DNA of 64,000 nt from NCBI GenBank assembly GCA_963736685.1, contig CAVTPZ010000037.1, positions 124,001-188,000 on the forward strand, given 5' to 3'. Below the pieces are notes generated by a model, which was given only the letters and a program-made list of their open reading frames with translations, ran no database searches and was not told the origin of the DNA. This document shows, piece after piece, positions 15,753 through 22,745 of the stretch (position 1 is the first letter of the stretch; each line of letters begins with the position of its first letter). Source of the DNA: DASUPK01 sp963736685. GTDB lineage: Bacteria; Actinomycetota; Thermoleophilia; Solirubrobacterales; 70-9. The translations under genes and the position numbers were made by a program.

Positions 15753-16498
15753 CCGGCCTTGGTGGCGCTGTGAATGGCGATGATCCCGCCCGCGAGCAGC
15801 AGCCAGCGGATCTCGGCGAAGCCGGCGGCATCGATCATCTCGGCCAGTCGCTGAGGGTCGGGAAAGCTGCGGACCGAATCGGGCAGATAGCTGTAGGCCT
15901 CCGAGTCCCCCGCGAACGTCCCGATCACCGGGATCAGCCTGTCGAACCAGAGCGAGTAGAAGCTCGCGAGGGGTTCACGCTGGGGGCGGGTGATCTCGAG
16001 GATCACCAGGCGCCCACCCGGGCGCAGGACCCGGGCCATCTCGGATAGGCCGCGTTCGAGGTCCGCGAGGTTGCGGGCGCCGAATCCGATCGTCACGGCA
16101 TCGAAGCTCTCGTCGCCGTAGGGAAGCTCGAGGGCATCCGCCCATCCGAATTCCACGGGGAGTCCCTCGTCCCCGCTCTTGCGACGAGCCAGTTCGAGCA
16201 TGGCCTCGGAGAAGTCGCTCCCGACCACGCGCCCATCGGGCCCGATCCGGCGCCTCAGCGCCAGTGCAAGGTCACCCGTGCCGGTGCAGAGATCGAGCGC
16301 GTCGGATCCCGGCCCGACCTGCGCCCGGTCGACGGCCCGTTCGCGCCACTCATGGTGCAGCCCGGCCGTCATCGCCGAGTTCATCAGGTCGTAGACGCCC
16401 GAGATCCGGTCGAACATGCCGCGGACCTCCGTGGCGAACTCCTCCGAATCCCGTCGGGGAATGGCGCCCTCGGCCTCGGTGTCGGGCGAGACACTCAT
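15749..16498 (-). CDS. menG: Demethylmenaquinone methyltransferase
   Basis: A 249-residue SAM-dependent class I methyltransferase (UbiE/MenG family) catalysing the last step of menaquinone synthesis. N-terminal FDRISGVYDLMNSAMTAGLHHEWR is the UbiE family signature. DLCTGTGDLALAL is SAM motif I, FDAVTIGFGARNLADLERGLSEMARVLRPGGRLVILEI the family block. Length is normal. It is co-transcribed with the downstream polyprenyl synthase (4-nt overlap) and follows the bc-complex genes at 42 nt. Confidence 0.93.
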   Translation of the reverse strand: MSVSPDTEAEGAIPRRDSEEFATEVRGMFDRISGVYDLMNSAMTAGLHHEWRERAVDRAQVGPGSDALDLCTGTGDLALALRRRIGPDGRVVGSDFSEAMLELARRKSGDEGLPVEFGWADALELPYGDESFDAVTIGFGARNLADLERGLSEMARVLRPGGRLVILEITRPQREPLASFYSLWFDRLIPVIGTFAGDSEAYSYLPDSVRSFPDPQRLAEMIDAAGFAEIRWLLLAGGIIAIHSATKAG

Positions 16499-16540
16499 CG
16501 CTCCGAGATTAGGCGATCAGGGTTGCGAAGCCGCTGCCGT

Positions 16541-17242
16541 CTAGTTCAGCGAGGCGAGATACGCCGTCAGCGCCTGGAACTTGGCCGGCGGGAGGGCTCC
16601 GTAGGACGGCATGATGCTCGGGCCGACCTCCAGCGAGCGTGCGATCGCGTTTCTCGGGATCCGGGCGCCGATGTGCGTCAGCTCAGGACCCGGACCATCG
16701 TTGCCGTTGTCGCCCAGCCTGTGACAGGCCAGGCAGCCCGATTGGGCGACCACCTCCTTGCCGGGTTCCAATGCCGCAGAGGTCTTGAGGTCGACCTCGC
16801 TCGGCGGTCCGGCGGTGGCGCCGAGGAAGGTCAAATAGGCCATGCCGATGATGACCAGGATGCCCGCCGTGCTCGCGATCGGTCTGCGTTCGGGCCGCCG
16901 CTCGGCGTTCCGGTCGTAGAACGGCAGGAGCAAAAGCAGGACCATGAAGAGGGTCGGCAGCCCGATGGTCGCGATCGGCACCGCCCACGGCGGCTTGATC
17001 ACCCGCAGCAGCTCGAACAGGAAGAAGAAGTACCACTCCGGGCGCGGTGTGTAGGTGGTCGTGGTCGGGTCGACCTTCGGGCCCTGCTCGGCGCCGAGCA
17101 GGATCGACAGCCCGACGATCACGAGCGCGACCACGAGCATCATCACCGTGTCCTTCATGACCGCGTACGGGAAGAACGGCTTGCCCTTCTTCTTCAGGAC
17201 CTCGTAGTCGCGAAGGTACTCCTCCTTCTCCTTGCGGTTCAA
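16541..17242 (-). CDS. qcrC: Menaquinol:cytochrome c reductase subunit IV-cytochrome c fusion (QcrC type)
   Basis: 233 residues. The first half is the C-terminal part of cytochrome b (subunit IV/PetD-like): three membrane helices, with PRPEWYFFFLFELLRVIKPPWA, the PEWY quinol-site motif intact. The second half is a monohaem cytochrome c with SGCLACHRLGDNGNDGPGPELTHIG (CxxCH) and a likely Met ligand in SIMPSYG. This fusion is the Bacillus QcrC layout rather than the diheme QcrC of most actinobacteria. The TTG start (17242) overlaps the cytochrome b stop as TTGA and has GGAGGAAG upstream. Confidence 0.9.
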   Translation of the reverse strand: MNRKEKEEYLRDYEVLKKKGKPFFPYAVMKDTVMMLVVALVIVGLSILLGAEQGPKVDPTTTTYTPRPEWYFFFLFELLRVIKPPWAVPIATIGLPTLFMVLLLLLPFYDRNAERRPERRPIASTAGILVIIGMAYLTFLGATAGPPSEVDLKTSAALEPGKEVVAQSGCLACHRLGDNGNDGPGPELTHIGARIPRNAIARSLEVGPSIMPSYGALPPAKFQALTAYLASLN

Positions 17243-18048
17243 CCCACTTCCTCCTTCCGGAGGGCAGGCTTGGGCCGATCCGCCTTCATCCACGGCGGCG
17301 CAGTGGTGCCGAGCTTGACCACCAGATAGAGGTGCGCCCCGATCAGGGCGATGATCAACCCGGGCACCAAGAGCATGTGGATCGCGTAGAACCTCGACAG
17401 CGTCGTGGCGCCGATCTCAGGACCGGCGCGCAGGAAGTCGGCGAGGTACGGGCCGACGATCGGCCCGGTGCCGGTGATGTTGTTGGCGACGATCGTCGCC
17501 CAGTAGGAGCGCTGGTCGAAGGGCAGCAGGTAGCCGGTCAGCCCCATGACCAGCGTCAGGATGATCAGGACCACTCCGATCACCCAGTTGAGCTCCCGCG
17601 GGTACTTGTAGGCGCCGAAGAAGAAGGTGCGCCCCATGTGCAGGAAGATGCAGATGATCATCACCGAGGCGCCCCACTTGTGCATTCCGCGGACGAACTC
17701 GCCCATCCAGACGTCGTTGGTCAGGTGGGTGATCGACCCGTAGGCCTGGGTCGGCGACGGCGTGTAGTACATCGCCAGGAAGACGCCGGTCAGGGCCTGG
17801 AAGGTGAAGGCGAAGAGGGTGGCCGAGCCGAGCGTGTAGAACCAGTTGGTGCCCTTGGGGACCTTGCGGAACAGCATCCCCGTGAGGAAGGTCGTGCCCC
17901 CCGTCCGCTCGTCGACCCAACCGATGACGTCGCCGCCGGCCTCCTTTGCGACTTCGACGGGTCCAGAACCGTTCCCGTTCGCGCCATTGACTCGCTCGCC
18001 CGGCTTGGCGGGGCGGCTCAGCGGGCCTGGCTTTGGAAGCTCCGGCAC
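17239..18048 (-). CDS. qcrB: Cytochrome b6-like subunit of menaquinol:cytochrome c reductase
   Basis: A 269-residue membrane protein equivalent to the N-terminal four-helix half of cytochrome b. Haem-ligating histidines are seen in MHKWGASVMIICIFLHMGRTFFFG (helix B) and FYAIHMLLVPGLIIALIGAHLYLV (helix D). Also present are FTFQALTGVFLAMYY and GLTGYLLPFDQRSYWA. An N-terminal extension of about 45 residues is Pro/Gly-rich. The GTG start has AGGAG 5 nt upstream. It pairs with the downstream subunit IV fusion to make a split cytochrome b. Confidence 0.94.
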   Translation of the reverse strand: MPELPKPGPLSRPAKPGERVNGANGNGSGPVEVAKEAGGDVIGWVDERTGGTTFLTGMLFRKVPKGTNWFYTLGSATLFAFTFQALTGVFLAMYYTPSPTQAYGSITHLTNDVWMGEFVRGMHKWGASVMIICIFLHMGRTFFFGAYKYPRELNWVIGVVLIILTLVMGLTGYLLPFDQRSYWATIVANNITGTGPIVGPYLADFLRAGPEIGATTLSRFYAIHMLLVPGLIIALIGAHLYLVVKLGTTAPPWMKADRPKPALRKEEVG

Positions 18049-18056
18049 CGGGTCTC

Positions 18057-18743
18057 CTAGGGCGGCGGCGGCACTGAGGGCCGCGGCGGGTAGAGGTAGT
18101 TCCAGACGCCACCGGTGAACTCACCGGGATCCCGGGCTCGCACCGGATCGAAGCTGTTGGTGACGCTGTAGCGCGGCCCGACCTCGACCTGCCCGTTGGT
18201 CACGCGGGTCTGGAAGCGGTCGAGCGGGCGAACCGGCGGCCCGCCGATGCGCTCGCCGAGGAAGCCGTAGACGCCGCCGTGGCAGGGGCAGATGAAGTTC
18301 TTGGCGGCCTGCACGAAGCGCACGGGGCAGCCGAGATGCGCGCAGCGGGTCGTGATCGCGATGTACTCGTTCGGGGTCTCCTGCTCGTATCCGTTCGGGA
18401 GTCCGGTCAGGGTCGGATCCCCCTGGCGCACGTAGACCGTGGTCTTACCGGTCTCGCCGATGTCCTCGACGGCTGTGATCACCACCGGCCGGTAGGTGTC
18501 GGGCGTGAAATCGGAGACCGGGCCGACCGCCTGGAAGGGCTCGTCCTCCTGCTCGAAGAGGGGGGCTGCGGCGAAGCCGATCGCGGGCAGCACGATCGCG
18601 GCGCCCGCGAGCCCTCCGACCGCCTGCACGGCGACGGTGAAGGCCGTCCGGCGGTTCATGGACTCGCCCTCGAAGTAGCCCGCAGGATCGGAGCTCGGAA
18701 GCTCCTTCGGTGCTCCCTGCTTGTTGTTTCCCTCTTCAGCCAC
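18057..18743 (-). CDS. qcrA: Rieske iron-sulfur subunit of menaquinol:cytochrome c reductase
   Basis: A 228-residue Rieske protein. A membrane anchor (residues about 30-58) follows the NRRTAFT stretch, itself a twin-arginine-like signal (NRRTAF), consistent with Tat export of the folded cluster domain. The [2Fe-2S] ligands are in CAHLGCPV and CPCHGGVYG. It transfers electrons from menaquinol to cytochrome c. First gene of the qcrABC set, overlapping the upstream helical protein by 8 nt. Presence of duplicated tat genes nearby fits its export route. Confidence 0.95.
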   Translation of the reverse strand: MAEEGNNKQGAPKELPSSDPAGYFEGESMNRRTAFTVAVQAVGGLAGAAIVLPAIGFAAAPLFEQEDEPFQAVGPVSDFTPDTYRPVVITAVEDIGETGKTTVYVRQGDPTLTGLPNGYEQETPNEYIAITTRCAHLGCPVRFVQAAKNFICPCHGGVYGFLGERIGGPPVRPLDRFQTRVTNGQVEVGPRYSVTNSFDPVRARDPGEFTGGVWNYLYPPRPSVPPPP

Positions 18744-19341
18744 GGTCTGAGACGTCTTCGGCGGCGAAGCCTATCGAGTCGGCTGCCACGGCCAGCGCAC
18801 CGCTCATGCCCGCCTCGCGGGCGGTTTTGCTAGCACTCCGGAGCAGCCGATCGGCCGCGTCGGGCTCCGCGCGGCGGAGGGCCTCCTTCGCCTGCTCGTG
18901 TTCCTCGGTGGCTCCAGCGCCGACCGCGACGGCAGCGGCCAGCCAGAGGGCATCCACATCACTCGAACCATCCCGGTTCTCGGCGTGCACCTGAGCCGAG
19001 AGGCTGATCAGGTCGGCCAGCTCCCTGACGGCCGCCAGATCGCCGCGATCGGCGAGTTTCTCGAGGCCGAGGGCATAGAGGTAATCGCCCGCCAGCAGGC
19101 GAAGGTCGCCGTCGGCGCCCTCGATCAGCCTCGGCCGCTCGTAGTGGAGGAGATAGCCCTCCCTGATCGCCTCGACCAGGACGGTGTACTCATCCGCCGC
19201 GCCCTCCGCACGCGGACCGGAGGCAGCCAGGGCGCCGAGCGCCGGCTCCTCCTCAGCGTCCCGCACATAGGGCGAGATCACGTTCTCGCCGTCGCGAAGG
19301 AGCGTCGAAAGCGAGGCGAGGGAGGTCGAGGTGGTGGACAT
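18736..19341 (-). CDS. Helical protein, possible HepS-like non-catalytic prenyl synthase subunit
   Basis: 201 residues, all-helical. It lacks DDxxD motifs. The central region LRLLAGDYLYALGLEKLADRGDLAAVRELADLISLSAQVH resembles the LAGDY-containing helix of polyprenyl synthases and of the small subunit (HepS) of heptaprenyl diphosphate synthase. Bacillus uses the order hepS-menG-hepT; here the same strand carries this gene, qcrABC, menG and the catalytic synthase. The role is inferred from these points. The ATG has GGAAGG upstream and it starts 27 nt after hemL, so it is likely in the same operon. Confidence 0.6.
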   Translation of the reverse strand: MSTTSTSLASLSTLLRDGENVISPYVRDAEEEPALGALAASGPRAEGAADEYTVLVEAIREGYLLHYERPRLIEGADGDLRLLAGDYLYALGLEKLADRGDLAAVRELADLISLSAQVHAENRDGSSDVDALWLAAAVAVGAGATEEHEQAKEALRRAEPDAADRLLRSASKTAREAGMSGALAVAADSIGFAAEDVSDRG

Positions 19342-19368
19342 GCGTCCTTCCGAGATTAGAGCGGCGCG

Positions 19369-20637
19369 TCAGGGGATGGCCCGCTGGAAGGCCTCGGCAG
19401 CCGCCTCGATCGTCCGGTCGATGGATTCCTCGTCGTGGGCGAGCGAGGGGAACCAGGCCTCGAACTGCGAGGCGGGCGGGTAGACGCCGCGGTCGAGCAG
19501 CGCCCGGCAGAAGCGGGCATACGCCTCGGTGTCGCAGGCCTGGGCCGCCGCGAAGTCCTGCACGGGTTCGGGGCTGAAGAAGACCGTGAGCAGTCCCGGA
19601 ACGCTCGCCACCTGGACCGGCCTCTCGCCCGCCGCACGCCGCAGGCCCGTTGCGAGCCGGGTGGTGGCCGAATCCAGCCCCACGTAGGCGGGGCCGTCGA
19701 GCCTGCCCAGGGTGGCCAGGCCCGCCGCCACGGCGAGGGGGTTGCCCGACAACGTCCCCGCCTGGTAGACGTCGCCGGCCGGGGCGATGCGCTCCATCAG
19801 ATCGCGACTGCCGCCGTAAGCGGCGGCCGGCAGGCCCCCTCCGATCACCTTCCCCATCACGGTGAGATCCGCCTCGACTCCGAGCAGCTCCTGTGCTCCT
19901 CCCCGTGCCACACGGAAACCGCTGATCACCTCGTCGAGGATCAGGAGCGAATTCGCCTCGGCCGTTGCATCCCTGACCGCCTCGAGGAAACCAGGGGCCG
20001 GCGGGACCACTCCCATGTTCGCCGGGATGGGCTCGGCGATCACCGCCGCCGGGCGCCCCCGCGCGATCGCCTCGACCACCGCGCCGGTGTCGTTCCAGGG
20101 GACGATCACGGTGTCGGAGGCCTGTGCCTCGGTGACGCCCGGGCTCGCCGGGACTCCCGCCGTCGCCAGCCCTGAGCCACCCTCGGCGAGCAGGCCGTCC
20201 ACGTGACCGTGGTAGGCGCCGGCGAACTTCATGACCGTCGTCCGGCGGGTGACCGCACGCGCGAGTCGCAGCGCTGACATCGTCGCCTCGGTGCCCGAGC
20301 TGGTCATGCGGACCATCTCGACGCTCGCGAAGCGGTCGGCCACCTCCCTCGCCAGCTCCACCTCCCCTGCCGTCGGCGCCCCGTAGCTGGTGCCTCGCCC
20401 GGCCGCCTCGCGAACCGCCTCCACCACCAGGGGGTCGGCATGGCCGAGGATCAGCGGTCCCCAGGAGGAGACCCAGTCGACGTAGCAGTTCCCGTCGACG
20501 TCCCAGATGTGCGGGCCCTCGCCGTGGTCGATGAAGATCGGGTCACGCCCGATCGACCGCATCGCCCGCACCGGGGAGTTCACCCCTCCGGGCATCACCC
20601 CCAGAGCCTGCCGGTACAGCTCCTCGGAGCGGCTTAT
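19369..20637 (-). CDS. hemL: Glutamate-1-semialdehyde 2,1-aminomutase
   Basis: A PLP enzyme making 5-aminolevulinate from glutamate semialdehyde. It has PGGVNSPVRA at the N-terminus, AYHGHVDG, LILDEVISGFRVA and the PLP lysine in LTVMGKVIGGGLPAAAYGG. The first ordinary start codons (GTG 20598, ATG 20595) would remove the conserved SRSEELYRQALGV helix. In frame and upstream there is only ATA at 20637, which overlaps the previous stop as ATAA and has GGAG 5 nt upstream. I annotate that as the probable start (422 residues); the canonical alternative gives 409. One base change from ATG would restore a usual ATGA overlap. Confidence 0.93.
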   Translation of the reverse strand: MSRSEELYRQALGVMPGGVNSPVRAMRSIGRDPIFIDHGEGPHIWDVDGNCYVDWVSSWGPLILGHADPLVVEAVREAAGRGTSYGAPTAGEVELAREVADRFASVEMVRMTSSGTEATMSALRLARAVTRRTTVMKFAGAYHGHVDGLLAEGGSGLATAGVPASPGVTEAQASDTVIVPWNDTGAVVEAIARGRPAAVIAEPIPANMGVVPPAPGFLEAVRDATAEANSLLILDEVISGFRVARGGAQELLGVEADLTVMGKVIGGGLPAAAYGGSRDLMERIAPAGDVYQAGTLSGNPLAVAAGLATLGRLDGPAYVGLDSATTRLATGLRRAAGERPVQVASVPGLLTVFFSPEPVQDFAAAQACDTEAYARFCRALLDRGVYPPASQFEAWFPSLAHDEESIDRTIEAAAEAFQRAIP

Positions 20638-21737
20638 GAGTGCTCCGCCTCCCAGCGCGCGTAGTCGTCAGTGAAGTAGCGAAGGCGGATCTTCTTGAAC
20701 TCGGTGGAGGAGTAGAGGACGGCGCGATCGGAGCCATGCAGATCGTGGTCGTCGGCGATCGCGTCCAGGACGGCGTCGCACTCCTCCTTGGAGCGCCCGT
20801 GGGCCATGGTGAAGACGCTGTAGGGCCAGTCCGCGTAGGTCGGGCGCTGGTAGCAGTGGGAGATGCCCCGCACGGCGGCCATGCGTGCGCCGACGTCCAT
20901 GATCTTCCCCTCCGGCACTCGCCAGACGCCCATCCCGTTCGCCGAGAACCCGGCGCGGCGGTGGTAGAGGATCGCGGCGACGCGGCGCAGGATTTTGCGA
21001 TCGACCATGCCCCGGAGGTGGTCGAGGAAGTCGTGCGTGCTCATTTCGACCTCGGCGGCGGCATCGTCGTAGGGGCGGTCGGTGACCTCCATCGGCCCCT
21101 GCAGGGCGCGGATCACGGCGACGTCGGTCTCGTCGTAGGGCTGGCGCTCGAGCTCGCGCGGCGGGGCGGCATCGACTGCCTTGGAGAGCTCCTCGGTCCC
21201 GCCCTCCATCTCCAGGTTCATGTTGATCTTGAAGAGCTGCAGGGTGGGGAGCTGGCGGATCGACTCGGCGCCCGTGAGGCGCTGGAGCACCTCGAGGGTG
21301 CCCTCGAGCCCCAGCCCGGAATCCGGCGGCGTCGCGATGGTGAACCAGAGGTTGAACTCGTGGGTGCGCAGGTAGTTGTGGGAGACGCCCGGATGCGAGT
21401 TGATGATCTGAGCGGCGCGTTGCGGGTTCTCGGAATCGACCTTCGCGGCCACCAGCATCGAGCTGTATCCCAGCGCGCGGGTGTCGAAGATCGGCGTGAT
21501 CTCGCGAATGATCCGGCCATCGAGGAGGCGCTGCGTGCGCTCCTTGACGTCGGCGGGATCGAGCTCCGCCTCCGCCGCGATCAGCTCGAAGGGCTTCGCC
21601 TCGAGCGGATACCTCGATTGGAGGAGGTTCATCAGGTGCTTGTCGGTGTCGTCGAGCGGGATCGCCGAGCCGCCGGCGCGCGAGCGGAGCTTGGGCTTCG
21701 CCGCGTCGGTGGTGATCCCATCGGCCGGCTTGTTCAC
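20634..21737 (-). CDS. Fused AhbA-AhbB type siroheme decarboxylase / Lrp-AsnC family protein
   Basis: 367 residues made of two homologous halves, each an Lrp-like winged helix plus a ferredoxin-like domain. The first half has PFELIAAEAELDPADVKERTQRLLDGRIIREI and HNYLRTHEFNLWFT; the second has KILRRVAAILYHRRAGFSANGMGVWRV and SHCYQRPTYADWPYSVFTMAHGRSKEE. These match the conserved segments of the two siroheme decarboxylase subunits (AhbA/AhbB, NirD/L/G/H), which remove acetate carboxylates from siroheme on the way to haem or haem d1. It sits between hemB and hemL. A haem-sensing regulator role is the alternative. The GTG start overlaps the hemB stop (GTGA) with GGAGGGG upstream. Confidence 0.8.
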   Translation of the reverse strand: MNKPADGITTDAAKPKLRSRAGGSAIPLDDTDKHLMNLLQSRYPLEAKPFELIAAEAELDPADVKERTQRLLDGRIIREITPIFDTRALGYSSMLVAAKVDSENPQRAAQIINSHPGVSHNYLRTHEFNLWFTIATPPDSGLGLEGTLEVLQRLTGAESIRQLPTLQLFKINMNLEMEGGTEELSKAVDAAPPRELERQPYDETDVAVIRALQGPMEVTDRPYDDAAAEVEMSTHDFLDHLRGMVDRKILRRVAAILYHRRAGFSANGMGVWRVPEGKIMDVGARMAAVRGISHCYQRPTYADWPYSVFTMAHGRSKEECDAVLDAIADDHDLHGSDRAVLYSSTEFKKIRLRYFTDDYARWEAEHS

Positions 21738-22723
21738 CTGCGAGCCCCCTCCGAACCAAGCCACGCTGCGGCGTCCTTGGCGAAGTAGGTGATGATCATG
21801 TCGGCGCCGGCGCGGCGGATCGAGGTCAGGGACTCCATCGCGGCAGCCCGCTCATCGATCCAACCGTTTGCGGCCGCGGCCTTCAGCATCGAGTACTCGC
21901 CGCCCACGTGGTACGCCGCGAGCGGCGCGGCGGTCGCGTCCTTCACCCGGCGGATCACGTCGAGATACGGGAGGGCCGGCTTCACCATGACGACGTCGGC
22001 CCCTTCCTCGAGATCGAGCTTGGCCTCCCGGACGGCCTCGTCGGCGTTCGCCGGATCCATCTGGTACCCGCGGCGGTCGCCGAACTCGGGAGTCGACCCG
22101 GCGGCTTCGCGAAACGGGCCGTAGAACGCTGAGGCGTACTTGGCGCTGTAGGCGATGATCGGGACCGAGGAGTGGCCCTCATCGTCGAGCTGGGTGCGGA
22201 TCGCCCCGATGCGCCCGTCCATCATGTCGCTCGGCGCCACCGCGTCTGCGCCGGCTGCGGCGTGGGAGATCGCGGTCTTCGCCAGCAGCTCGACGCTCAG
22301 GTCGTTGTCCACTTCCCCGTCCCGGACGATTCCGCAGTGCCCGTGCGAGGTGTATTCGCAGAGGCAGACATCGGTGATCACCACGATCTCCGGGTGGGCC
22401 TCCTTCAGCGCGCGGACGGCCATCTGGACGACCCCCTCGTCGTCGTAGGCTTCCGAACCGACCTCGTCCTTGCTCGCCGGGATGCCGAAGAGAAGGACGG
22501 CGCGGACGCCGGCCGCCGCGATCTCGGTGACCTCTGCAACGGCCTCGGAGATCGAGAGCCGCTCCATTCCGGGCATGCTCTCGATCGGCTCGCGGACGCC
22601 CTCGCCCGCGGTGATGAAGAGGGGCTGAACCAGGTGGTCCGCGGTCAGGTCGGTCTCGCGGACCAGGTCGCGGAGGGGCTCCGTTCGACGCAGGCGCCTG
22701 AGGCGGGTTGCCGGGAAACTCAC
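21734..22723 (-). CDS. hemB: Delta-aminolevulinic acid dehydratase (porphobilinogen synthase)
   Basis: 329 residues, cytosolic, condensing two aminolevulinates. Visible motifs: RLRRTEPLRDLVRET, LFGIP, the metal-binding cysteine loop TDVCLCEYTSHGHCG (zinc type), the Schiff-base lysines in SAKYASAFYGPFR and MVKPALPYLD, and YHVGGEYSML. The GTG at 22723 is chosen because it starts at the family N-terminus and lies 7 nt from a TAGAAT -10 box; upstream codons in the open frame would lie within the promoter. First gene of the presumed haem-quinone-respiration operon. Confidence 0.95.
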   Translation of the reverse strand: MSFPATRLRRLRRTEPLRDLVRETDLTADHLVQPLFITAGEGVREPIESMPGMERLSISEAVAEVTEIAAAGVRAVLLFGIPASKDEVGSEAYDDEGVVQMAVRALKEAHPEIVVITDVCLCEYTSHGHCGIVRDGEVDNDLSVELLAKTAISHAAAGADAVAPSDMMDGRIGAIRTQLDDEGHSSVPIIAYSAKYASAFYGPFREAAGSTPEFGDRRGYQMDPANADEAVREAKLDLEEGADVVMVKPALPYLDVIRRVKDATAAPLAAYHVGGEYSMLKAAAANGWIDERAAAMESLTSIRRAGADMIITYFAKDAAAWLGSEGARR

Positions 22724-22730
22724 AGAAGTG

Positions 22731-22736
22731 ATTCTA
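22731..22736 (-). promoter_or_regulatory. -10 box of the hemB-led operon (TAGAAT)
   Basis: TAGAAT, 5 of 6 matches to TATAAT, ends 7 nt from the hemB GTG. Transcription would begin at or next to the start codon, so the mRNA is predicted to be leaderless. Confidence 0.6.
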
Positions 22737-22745
22737 GGGCCGGGA

